From: Macrotis lagotis
Taxonomy: Eukaryota > Chordata > Mammalia > Peramelemorphia > Peramelidae
Direction of reading: 5' to 3'
DNA: 64,000 bases
NCBI RefSeq assembly: GCF_037893015.1
Contig: NC_133665.1
Span: 194,738,146-194,802,145 of the forward strand
Part shown: piece by piece, positions 55,417 to 64,000 of the stretch
Layout: each line of letters opens with the position of its first letter
Position numbering within the stretch: the first letter of the stretch is position 1
Position numbers and translations under genes: made by a program
The notes under the pieces: model-generated
Database searches by the model: none
Seen by the model: only the letters and a program-made list of their open reading frames with translations
What the model was told of the DNA's origin: nothing

Positions 55417-55861
55417 CTGCGGGAGGAAGGCCCCCGGGGCGCGTGGGACGGGGCCCCCGAGGATCTGCATCCAGGAGGGCCTGGCCCCCCGCCTCGGGGC
55501 TGTTAGAGCCCGTCCAGTGCGCCCCCACCCGCTCCGCGCAGCCCCGCCGTGGGGCGTCCCGTCCAGTGCAATCCCCCCCCCAATCGACCGTGGCGCGCCG
55601 CGCGGCCCATCCCCACCCGCGCCGTGACGTCCTCCCCGTGCAGCCACGTCGGGGCGCCCCCCGGCCTCCCCGGTCCGCCCGCGCTGCGCCGCCCCCCCCC
55701 CCCCGGGACGGACGAATGACCGCCGGACAGACGGCCGGCCTACCTGTGAGCGCCTCCTGCAGAGACTGTCGGAAGAGCTGCAGCTGGTCCTCCGCGAAGC
55801 CCCCGGGGCCGCGGAGCAGCCGCGTGATGAAGCCGGCGGCCGAGGCCACCTCGGCCCGCAT
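55112..55861 (-). CDS. BTG/TOB-family anti-proliferative protein, BTG1/BTG2-like, 140 aa, two exons
   Basis: Exon 1 (55744-55861) and exon 2 (55112-55416) join in phase at a GT-AG intron whose position (between ALT and the HY of box A) matches BTG1 and BTG2. BTG proteins bind the CNOT7/CNOT8 deadenylase and restrain proliferation by promoting mRNA deadenylation. The family signatures are clear: [11 protein letters not shown], then [20 protein letters not shown] and RINHRLDP (box A), then [20 protein letters not shown] (box B). The residues equal to BTG2 Tyr65, Asp75 and Trp103, which contact the deadenylase, are present as Tyr57, Asp67 and Trp95. The protein is shorter than BTG2 (158) and BTG1 (171): after [10 protein letters not shown] the tail is Pro/Arg/Gly-rich and lacks the GRxSPSKNY box C. 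The start at 55861 has a GCCGCC ATG context; an in-frame ATG at 55885 would add eight residues (MRGGPGAA). I cannot assign it to a named human gene. Confidence 0.88.
   Translation of the reverse strand: MRAEVASAAGFITRLLRGPGGFAEDQLQLFRQSLQEALTGRPAVCPAVIRPSRGGGGGAARADRGGRGAPRRGCTGRTSRRGWGWAARRATVDWGGDCTGRDAPRRGCAERVGAHWTGSNSPEAGGQALLDADPRGPRPTRPGGLPPADHYRHHWFPRTPSRGSGYRCIRINHRLDPLVGRAAGESGLSPRRLFQLLPRELTLWVDPAEVSYRIGEDGSIGVLYRGPPARSPAVGAPGEWRRGPARTAV
55744..55861 (-). CDS. BTG-like gene exon 1 (coding part)
   Basis: 118 bp encoding [20 protein letters not shown] then [19 protein letters not shown] plus one base; donor ACAG/GTAGGC. The N-terminal helix pattern matches EIAAAVxFxxxLLR of BTG1/BTG2. 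Confidence 0.85.
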
Positions 55862-56300
55862 GGCGGCCCCGGGCCCCCCGCGCATCGGCCCGCCCGCCCC
55901 GCCGCGGGGCCGAGTCTCCGGGCGCCGGACCCCAAGCGGCCCCTCGGAGTCGAGCCGCCGCAGCCGCCGCCGCAGCCGCCGCAGACAGGAGCCGCGCGTC
56001 GGAGCCGGAGCCGAAGCCCGTGCGCCCCGCTCCGCCACCGCCCGGGCCGCTGCCGCGCCCGCTGGCCGCCCCCGCCCCGGCAGCCCCCCGAGGAGGGGTC
56101 CCCGCCAATGGCAGCGCGGCTCTCTGTGGCGTCACAAAGGACCCCCCCCCGGCGGCCGGGCTCCACGCGGGCTCCTCTGCCCCCCTCTCCAGACCAGGAC
56201 CCCCGACCCTCCTTCCCCAAGACTCTGCACCCAAACTCACCGCGACTCTTCTTCTGACGTGCGCCCCGGGAGTGGCAAGCTTGGGCTATGGCACCCCACC
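55862..56300 (-). promoter_or_regulatory. BTG-like gene CpG-island promoter and 5' region
   Basis: This is a CG-rich block, itself part of an island running to about 54700. A CCAAT motif (56105-56109, + strand sense) and a CRE-like GCGTCACA (56129-56136, TGTGACGC on the gene strand) stand about 245-275 bp upstream of the start codon. GCC/GCA trinucleotide repeats at about 55953-55985 would fall in the 5' UTR or just upstream. No TATA box was seen. Confidence 0.6.
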
Positions 56301-56804
56301 CCCCCAGCGCCCCCGCGACGGTAAGACCCAAGACTCCTCTGACCCCCTCTACAGGACGGCACCCTAGGACCCGTGACACCCCTCCGGGCTCTGGCCCCAA
56401 ACCCACCACACACACCCCCGACGTGCACCCTCAAGAGTAGCAGCCCCGAGCTACATCACCCCCCTCCCCAAACCGGATAAGCCAGCTTCCCCTTCCCCGG
56501 ACTCCACGCACCCGGCTCCCCCACCCCCACCCCCAGGACCTCCAATCCCTCTGCCCTCCTCTCCAGGACGGAACCCCAGGACCTCTGCCCTCCTCCCGGG
56601 TCTTGCATCCCAAGGGCTACATCACCCCCCCTGCCACTGACCGGGAACAGCCAGCCTCACCCTTCCCAGCTTCCAGGCTAGGCTTTATTCTCTCCAGGGG
56701 ATTCATCCTAGAAATAAGTTTTTAAAATGCCCCACATGTGCTTAGGAATCTTATCTCATGAGACTTTCACTGCAGCCTGGGAGGTGGCCGCTAGGGTTTT
56801 CCCT

Positions 56805-56885
56805 GTTTTACAGATAAGGAAACTGAGGCAGGAAGTGCCTTGCCCAGGGTCACACAATGAGTGAATTCAGGGAGGTCGGTGCCCT
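56805..56885 (-). mobile_element. MIR-type SINE fragment
   Basis: TTTTACAGATAAGGAAACTG, AGGCAGGAAGTGCCTTGCCC and AGGGTCACACAATGAGTG in reverse MIR order. Confidence 0.7.
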
Positions 56886-57734
56886 CAGCACAGAGACCAG
56901 ACCAGCTAGCTGCCTCTACCAGAAACCACTTTGGGCACCCCCTTTGGATGACTGCATCTGTTCACTCCCTGATGCTTCACCCCAATGAAATGTGACGGTT
57001 GCTCTTTAGTTCCCCCAGGACCTAGTCCAGTGCCCCAAGATTTTTAGTTTTGAGACCAATTCCTTCCAGATGCATATGAGGAATGGGCCCCCTTGGCAGA
57101 GGAAGGAACTTGCCCAAGGTCAATCTATCACAACACATTTCTTTGGCTCCTGGCCCTGTGCTCAGCTCTGGGCCCCCAGAAACAGGACTGGTACCAGAGG
57201 ACTAGGGCTCTGAGCCCTGAAATGTTGGGTGAAGTGGGATGGATGGGGGCGGGGATCTTAACTGGCCTTGGGCGGGCCCCCAGCTCCTCCTCTTCCCCTA
57301 TAGCCTTTGGCCGCCTCTGGGGAGGAGAAGACCTGGCCAGTTGCTGCCAGCAGGAAGATGACCTGGGTAGGGCTTAGGCCCTCATGCAATGCCAGAACAG
57401 AGGCCTAGGCACTGGCTCCTCATTCCCCAGCTCAGAGGTCTCCAGAGACACCCACTTTTCCCTGCTGAAGCCTCCTCTCCCAGCTTCCCTAGGAAAAGCC
57501 AAAGGGAGCAGGCATTCCCAGGGACTGAGGACACTTAGGAGCCTAGACACAGGGAGCCACTGGGAAGGGAAGCTGGGGGAATTCAGGGGCAAAGTCTTGC
57601 CCCAGGCCTCTCCAAAGAGCTGCAGCCAATGGAACAGCTCCAGGCTCCTGCCTTCTCAGTGAGCCTTAGGGTGCTCCCAGGCAAGCTGCTGCCCCGGCTG
57701 GACTGCCAGAGCCTTCCAGGGTCAGTCTACCCAG

Positions 57735-58040
57735 GGTGTGAGTGTGAGTGTGTGAACAGGTGAGTATGAAATTGTATGCCCCTGTGCATGCAAGGGTGTG
57801 AGTGTGAATGTCTGCACATGTGAGTATGTGTAAAGGTGCATGTGTATGAATGAGTGTTTGCATGTGTGAGGGGGTGTGTGGGTGAGTGTGAAATTGTGTG
57901 CCCCTGTGCATGCATGGGTGTGTGAATGTCTGCACGTGTGAGTGTTTTAGATGTGCATGTGTGTGCATATGTATGCACAGGGTATGCATGGATGACTGTG
58001 AATGCATGTGTGTGTGGCCATGTCTATGTGCAGGTGGGAG
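57735..58040. repeat. TG-rich minisatellite with a ~122-bp higher-order repeat
   Basis: The segment TGAAATTGTxTGCCCCTGTG, followed by CATGCAxGGGTG and GAATGTCTGCACxTGTGAGT, occurs twice, from about 57767 and about 57889. Confidence 0.8.
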
Positions 58041-58919
58041 TGGGAATGTGCACCCCCATGATGCACAAGAAATTCAAAAGGAGAGAAATCCGAAGAAGGG
58101 AAGTGCAGCCTGGTTAAGAGGGAGAGGTCCCAGGTTCCCTTCCCCTTGGGACAGTCGCTGGCCAAATCAGTGATGCTTGCCAGGCTAACTCTTAAGTCTG
58201 TGATGGAGGAACATTTGCATATGGACTGTTAGTTCAGGGTCCAGTGTAGACATGATAAGTGGGTGGCCTGGAGAGATGTTCTGAGGGAGAGGGGGCACAG
58301 CTCCTTGCCAAAGTAAGCCTGCTAGCAGGAGTGGGGGCATGCTCCGGGAGCCCCTCTTCTCCTGACTCAAGTTTCTGACTCTCTCCCCACCTCAAGCCCA
58401 AGGGTTGAGAAGAAAAGCCAGTTCCCTGGTTGACTTTCTTAAGGAGAGACCCCCTTAGCTCCCACTCCCCAGCTTGGCTCCTTCTCCAGAGGCCTGGGAC
58501 TTCCACAAAAGACCCGGGTAAAGATGGGACCAAATTGCCAACAGGAATCCCAGTTCTGCAGATGAATGTGAAGGAGAAGCTGCAGCAGAGAGAATGAGCT
58601 CTTCAATTGGAAGCAAGCTAACACGGGCTTGGGCCAAGAGAAGGCCTGGCCTCACCCAGGTAGAGCCTCTTGGGAGATAAGCTAGAAATCAGCTCAGGTG
58701 GCCATGCCAGCAGCTTGGCATCTGTCCATGGCTTCTCTCTCCACATTCCTCTCCTGAAGCCTGGACCCTCCCAATCTCTCCTCCAAGCAGCTCTGGCCTC
58801 AGTTCCCTAAGTCTCACCTAGAGGTCTCTTCTGGGCTGGGTCTGCCTCGGGCCAGGGGCCAGTTTAGAAGCAACATTAGAATAAGATAAGATTGGATTCA
58901 TTCATCAAGAAAGAAAATG

Positions 58920-59093
58920 GGGGATGGCTAGGTGGCACATGGGGGTGGCTAGGTGGTGCAGTGGATAAAGCACTGGCCCTGGAGTCAGGAGTACCTGGGT
59001 TCAAATCTGGTCTCAGACACTTAATAATTTCCTAGCTGTGTGGCCTTGGGCAAGCCGCTTAACCCCATTTGCCTTGCAAAAAAAAAAAAAAAC
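58920..59093 (+). mobile_element. tRNA-derived SINE with duplicated 5' head and target-site duplication
   Basis: Flanked by AAGAAAGAAAATG at 58907-58919 and 59100-59112. Two head copies, GATGGCTAGGTGGCACATGG then GGTGGCTAGGTGGTGCAGTG, precede the normal body and A tail. Confidence 0.92.
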
Positions 59094-59568
59094 CAACCTA
59101 AGAAAGAAAATGATTTTCTCAGTCATAGGGCAAGAAGGCTATTTAATATGGCTAACACTGAGGATGCTTGAAGTTGATCCTTAGGGACCTAACCCTGGCT
59201 ACAAGTCTGTCTCTAACCACTGAGCACTTTCCTATGGCTCTTTGGTATTAGGTGACCTTGAAGCCTGAGCCTGGTAGTCTACTAGGCCCATCAGGTGTTC
59301 AAGGAAAGTTTTAAGGAAAAACTAAACTAACTTAAGTGGGAGAGAAGGTGAGGAGAGCACTCTGACTTCAGCAGCTAGGTGATATAACACCCTCAGCACC
59401 ACGTTTCCCTCTGTAAACATAACCTTGAGGTGTTCAGGGAAGATGGGTTGTTCATCCATCTTGGTGTCCACCTGTTCCCCAGTTCTCACCTGGCTGTGGC
59501 CACATCCCAGTGTCTAAGTCTGATAGCATTTAATATGCAATGAATATTTCTGATCAAAAATTGTTCTA

Positions 59569-59717
59569 GCGGGGTGGCTAGGTGGTACAGTGGATAGAGC
59601 ACCGGCCCTGGAGTCAGGTGGACCTGAGTTCAAATGCAGCTTCAGACAATAATCACCTAGCTGTGTGGCCTTGGGCAAGTCACTTAACCCGATTGCCTTG
59701 CAAAAAACTAAAAAAGA
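59569..59717 (+). mobile_element. tRNA-derived SINE with target-site duplication
   Basis: Flanked by AAAAATTGTTCTA at 59556-59568 and 59718-59730. Body and A-rich tail are complete. Confidence 0.93.
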
Positions 59718-59782
59718 AAAAATTGTTCTATCAGTCTCTTGTTGAGGTTTGTAAGTTTGGAATGTGGCCTCTGTCCCCCAAA

Positions 59783-59785
<3 letters not shown>

Positions 59786-59829
<44 letters not shown>
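59786..59829. repeat. (CT)n microsatellite
   Basis: About 21 CT units. Confidence 0.97.
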
Positions 59830-59831
<2 letters not shown>

Positions 59832-60049
59832 GTTATAAACCTGAAGGGAAGCTCTGGCTGTGTAAAAATAGCTTAGTCCCGCTAATTACCTCTCCACAAT
59901 TGCATAAAAAAGCAATGAAAGAGATGAGTCTTTGAAGGCAGGGTATTGCACTGGTTATCTAGATAGGAGACAATAAATTCTTATGACATCTTAGAAAGGG
60001 AGGAACCTCAATGTTTATAGGTCTATATCATAACTCATACAACATAAAA

Positions 60050-60350
60050 TGCAGCTAGGTAGTCCAATGGCTAGAGAACTGGCCTTGGAATCCGAAAGAC
60101 AGGAGTGTGAATCCAAACTCTGACACTTTCTAGCTGTGTGACCTTGGGCAAGTCACTTCATCCTAATTTTCTCCCATTCAGGGCTATCTCCAGTTGTCTT
60201 GATTCCTATCTGGCCACTGGACCCAGATGACTCTGGAGAAGTGAGACTTAGCACAGCATCTCCCTCATTCCAGTCCAATTCATGTGCTTTTCATGGTCAA
60301 TGCCCTGATGTGACAGTAGTCCTGGTGTCCATTGGATCTTTGTCATTTTT
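60050..60350 (+). mobile_element. Long-form tRNA-derived SINE
   Basis: Head GCAGCTAGGTAGTCCAATGG, core TGTGTGACCTTGGGCAAGTC, then a second body CCACTGGACCCAGATGACTC and GTGAGACTTAGCACAGC. Same type as 1371-1640. Confidence 0.75.
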
Positions 60351-60599
60351 GACATAAGGGATGGGTTAGAGAATCATAATCAATGACAATTTATGCACAA
60401 ATGTGTAACCTCATTGGTTGGCCACCAAAATTTTATGGTTCCTTTTTTAAATTCTAGAAATATTGATTATTCATTTACTTCTGTGTTGGCATTCTTAAGG
60501 ATGCCACCCACCCATGGGTTTTTGGTGAGATTCTAGGGAATAAAACTTCATTCATAAAACTTTCTTATTTCGTTTTTTAGCATAAGAAAATTATGGTTA

Positions 60600-60970
60600 A
60601 CAACAGTAAAACTGCCTGTGCAGATGGGCTAAACCAGGTTGAGGGGAACCAATGGACCTCAAACCTGTTGGTGATTCCCCAACAAAAGAGGTAGATGAGA
60701 CCAATCTAAGGGAGGCCGAAGCAGTTGCTAGGGAATGCTCAGAACTTGGTCTGATATCAAAGACACCAAGGTCATCTACTGCCTCTGGGGCCATGGCCAG
60801 TTGTCTTGATTTTTGTTCTCCCACTCCACTCAGATGACTTTGGAAGAGAGAGTGAGGCCGACACTTTGTGCAGCTCTGCCTCACTTCAATCCAATTCATG
60901 GGTGAGTCAAGATATTATCCATAATGTCACTGGTCCTCTTGGAAAACAAAGGATGAACATTACAATAACA
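60600..60970 (+). mobile_element. Marsupial-type non-autonomous element ending in the long-SINE 3' body
   Basis: GGGGCCATGGCCAGTTGTCT, CAGATGACTTTGGAAGAGAG and TGGTCCTCTTGGAAAACAAA, then GGATGAACATTACAATAA, the ending seen in marsupial RTE-tailed SINEs. The first half (CAGGTTGAGGGGAACCAATG) is unassigned. Confidence 0.55.
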
Positions 60971-61125
60971 CATGCATTATGAAATGAAAGTATTATAAGG
61001 CCCCAAGGGTCATCTAAAATAGTGGTGGACCAGAGTAACCCTCAGGGGTGGTGGTGGTGGGACTCCAAGATTTAGCAGATGAGAAGCTGAACTCTATCTC
61101 ACCTCCCCACAACAACCAGAATTGG

Positions 61126-61130
<5 letters not shown>

Positions 61131-61185
<55 letters not shown>
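61131..61185. repeat. (AC)n microsatellite
   Basis: About 27 uninterrupted AC units. Confidence 0.98.
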
Positions 61186-61187
<2 letters not shown>

Positions 61188-61494
61188 TGTTATTCAATTC
61201 TCTCCCACCCCACATCATCATTCTTGGTGGTAGGATAAACTCTCAACCTCTCTCTTTGCCCCCTGGGCACCAGCCAGGAGCAGGAGACCAACTTCCTTCC
61301 TGTGAGTAGCATACCTACCCCTACCCCTACCCCAAGATCACCTCAGAGCAGTAGCCTCCCTCCTGCATCCTGGCTTGTGACTAAGAGCCCTGCCTCTTCC
61401 CTCTTTGGACAAAAGTAGTTGCAGAGATGAAACCTCATTTTCCCTTCCCCCAAAGCTTGGTATCCCCCTAGAACTTCCACCATTTCTCCAGACA

Positions 61495-61815
61495 CTTAAA
61501 CTTAAGTCACCTCCTCTGCCCCAACATCCAGTCAGTTGCCAAATCTTGCTGGTCTTTCATCTCCAATGTTCTCTGCTCCCCCCTCTCTACCCCCACAGTC
61601 ACCACTGGGTTGCTGGCCCTCCAAGATGGACTATTGCACAGGCTCTCCTGCCTCCGGGCTCCCCCTCCTCCAGCACATCCTCCATTTCACCATCACAGTG
61701 ATTTTCCTGAGGCACAGCTCTGACCACGTCACCCCCTGCCCTCCCCAGTCAATACATTCAAGGGCTGCCTACAGTGTGCAATCAGATTTGGGGTTGCCTT
61801 TAGAGCATCCTTTAA
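61495..61815 (+). mobile_element. L2 LINE fragment
   Basis: CACAGTGATTTTCCTGAGGC, then ACAGCTCTGACCACGTCACC and CAATACATTCAAGGGCTGCC fit the L2 3' region. Confidence 0.55.
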
Positions 61816-61926
61816 AATATCTGTTTCTGGGTAGCATGTGATAATTCTTACCTACATGTAATAACTTGAACAGAAGTGAACATTCACATGATAACAAGCT
61901 TCTGAATCCTGGAGAGGGCTCAGCTG

Positions 61927-61965
61927 AGGAGGAGGAGGAGGAGGAGGAGGAGGAGGAGGAGGAGG
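61927..61965. repeat. (GGA)n microsatellite
   Basis: Thirteen GGA/AGG units. Confidence 0.97.
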
Positions 61966-62429
61966 GAATGAGGTCAGATAGCCAGAGAGGGTCTCCCACT
62001 GGTCACCCCCTGCACCGGGGTGGGGAGGGGGGCTTAGACCCCAGGGAAGAATGGGGCACCAGAGCCTGGCAATTGCTTTGCTGGAGACCGAGCAGATGAG
62101 GCCAAGAGCAAGACCTGCAAAGCCACAGGGAGCTGTTGCCATGGAATCAGAGCAGTCTCAGCAGTGAGGTCAGCACCTGCCTGGAGCTAAGAGGAGAGAC
62201 TAGGCAGATACCAGGCTTGTTGGGCTTTCCACAGGGGCAGATCCAAGACTGGCAGTCATTCTACCCCTGCTTTCTGGAGGTGGGGGGAGAGGGGAAACAC
62301 ATATCCCTTCCAAAGCCTATGGGTTTCCTCAATGCCTATTCTACTCTTTTCAGAGATAAAGGGTAACTTGCATCCTGCTCTGTTTCCTTGGTTCAAAGGC
62401 AGTGGTTAGCCAGGAGCAGACACAGAGGG

Positions 62430-62431
<2 letters not shown>

Positions 62432-62502
<71 letters not shown>

Positions 62503-62510
62503 GAGAGATG
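62432..62510. repeat. (GA)n microsatellite
   Basis: About 78 bp of GA with a single interruption near 62489. Confidence 0.97.
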
Positions 62511-62984
62511 CCCTTCTTCCTGTTCTTACTCCTGGAGCTTTTGTTAGCTGGAGTTAAAGAGGAATAAAGGAGATTTTAGAGATGCCCAGACAGGGAAGGA
62601 GAGAGGAATGTGGACCCTCCTGGACCAGAATGAGAATGGCAGTTTGGAGTGGCTGAATCTTGTGAGATGGTGCCCAGACATTTTGTCTCTCCCTCTGAGG
62701 GGTGGACTGTTGACTAAACTGATCATTATGGTCTCCAAGGAGGAGCTGGGAGCAAAGGATCCTTGGGGGGGGGAGATGATGGCTGGCAAGAAAGAGAAGG
62801 TAGGATGAGATCTCCAACTCCAACCTAGTCAAAAGGTTACATACTCCTGCTGGGCCCAAAGATGTGATCTGGGCCACCTCCTTCTCTTTGACATTGCCAC
62901 CCTTCTAGGGCAGACCCTCATCACCTCACACCCAGACCAGTATCATAACTGCTGCAGGGGGCACATCTGCCTGCCCAGACTCTC

Positions 62985-63530
62985 CATCAACCTATAAAAT
63001 AGTCTTCTTAAAGCTCAGGTCTGACCATGGTATCTCTTTACTCAGTAGCCTCCAATGGCCTCCTATTGCCTTGGGGACCAAATATAAATCCTCTGGGGTC
63101 TGGCCCATGTACATACATCTTTCCCATCTTCTTTCCCCTCCCACAGTCCTCATCCTTCCCGCCTACATAGCCACATCCTCTTCAGTCCAGTGACAATGGC
63201 CTCTCTGCTGTTCCAAGAACAGAATGTTCTATTTCTCTCACTGTTTCCCAAGCAGAAAGATGTTCTCTCTGTGCATCTGCACTTCTTGGTTATCCTGGCT
63301 TCCTTCAGGTCTCAGCTAAAAGCCCACCTTCCATAGGGAGCTTTTTCCCACTCAATAAACATATTGGACTGAATGTCAGACACTGACCCTCTTAATTCTA
63401 GGACCTTCTTCCAGTCATTGCCTCCTATTTATTGGTACTTCCCTTGTTTGGACCTATTTGTTTACATGCTGTTTGCCTTTTTGCTGGCACAGTGTCTGGC
63501 AGGTAGTAGCTGCACATGAATGCTTGTCCA
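62985..63530 (+). mobile_element. L2 LINE 3' end, near continuous
   Basis: GTCTTCTTAAAGCTCAGGTC, CAGTAGCCTCCAATGGCCTC, TGGGGTCTGGCCCATG, CAGGTCTCAGCTAAAAGCCC and GGCACAGTGTCTGGCAGGTA follow L2 order over about 540 bp. Confidence 0.7.
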
Positions 63531-64000
63531 TCGTGATCTACCATCTCAGCCTCAGTTTCTGCCTCTGGGGCTCCTCTGGGAACTCTGGGTTCAGCTCATG
63601 GGGAGGAGACCTAAGTACTTGAGCCTCTAGTCCCCTGAGAGTCCACTGGGTCTTTAGAAATGTCAAAAATCTTTTAAGAGAAACCTAACTTGTGTGGGAA
63701 GAGGAGTCAGCACAGTGTTCCTTACACAAGATGGAAGATCAAAAAGCATGGAGCCAGTCTTGTGAGGGAAGGGAAAGAAACTGAGACAGGGCTGGTCCCT
63801 GTTGGGGATATAGGTGCTACTAACCAGTCAGTGGGACACAGGGGGCTTCTGTGCTGAATGGAGAAGGCCCAACCTCCAGGAACAAGGATTGAATGATGCA
63901 AAATATTAGTGTGTTATTTTAGCTCTGCCTATCCATGAGCAATGGATATTTTTCCAGTTGTTTAGATATGACTTATCTGTGTGAAAAGTATTTTGTAAAA
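63531..64000. other. Unassigned intergenic sequence
   Basis: No gene or clear repeat seen to the window end. Confidence 0.4.

Noticed and set aside
55862..55885. Upstream in-frame ATG (55885) as the BTG-like start
   Set aside because: C at -3 gives poor context, and the added residues MRGGPGAA have no counterpart in BTG1/2. Kept only as an alternative.
55297..56415. 372-codon open frame on the - strand over the BTG-like gene
   Set aside because: Different frame from the conserved BTG domain; rich in Gly/Arg/Ala. The BTG frame with splicing explains the locus.

Overview
This is a piece of a mammalian nuclear genome, and almost certainly a marsupial one. All coding sequence is split by GT-AG introns. 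Two promoter-type CpG islands are present, near 47.8-49.2 kb and 54.7-56.3 kb. The interspersed repeats include many copies of a tRNA-derived SINE (box A like TGGCGCAGTGG, then GGCCCTGGAGTCAGGAG, then TGTGTGGCCTTGGGCAAG) of the kind abundant in marsupials, along with L1, L2, MIR and RTE/BovB-tailed fragments. The species cannot be read from the window.

Layout. Bases 1-15115 are a long intron, or the upstream part, of CENPP (+ strand). No exon could be found there; it holds L1, SINE and simple repeats. The last three coding exons of CENPP (centromere protein P, CENP-A-associated network) lie at 15116-16275. Converging on it from the right is the complete 13-exon IPPK gene (inositol-pentakisphosphate 2-kinase, - strand). 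Its start codon is at 48426 and its stop at 17196, and it encodes 510 residues. The poly(A) signals of the two genes cross: the CENPP signals (16394, 16415) lie inside the IPPK 3' UTR, and the IPPK signal (16307-16312) lies just past the CENPP stop. The CENPP/IPPK tail-to-tail order matches human 9q22.

About 6.7 kb upstream of IPPK, on the - strand, is a compact two-exon gene (55112-55861) for a 140-residue BTG/TOB-family protein closest to BTG1/BTG2. As I recall the human map, none of the six human BTG/TOB genes lies beside IPPK, so this looks like an extra paralogue kept in this lineage. It keeps box A, box B and the deadenylase-contact residues, but lacks the C-terminal box C. Its 327-bp intron is in frame and free of stops. 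This is the most interesting item in the window. Bases 56.4-64 kb are intergenic, with SINE, L2, MIR and microsatellite sequence and no gene I can support.

Other points of note are a 15-bp coding minisatellite in IPPK exon 9 (eight xGEPR units), a G-quadruplex-type hexamer repeat starting 7 bases beyond the exon 9 donor, a ~230-bp direct repeat flanking IPPK exon 7, a 38-bp-arm palindromic element near 3 kb, and a GCGCCTGCGC tandem array in the IPPK promoter.
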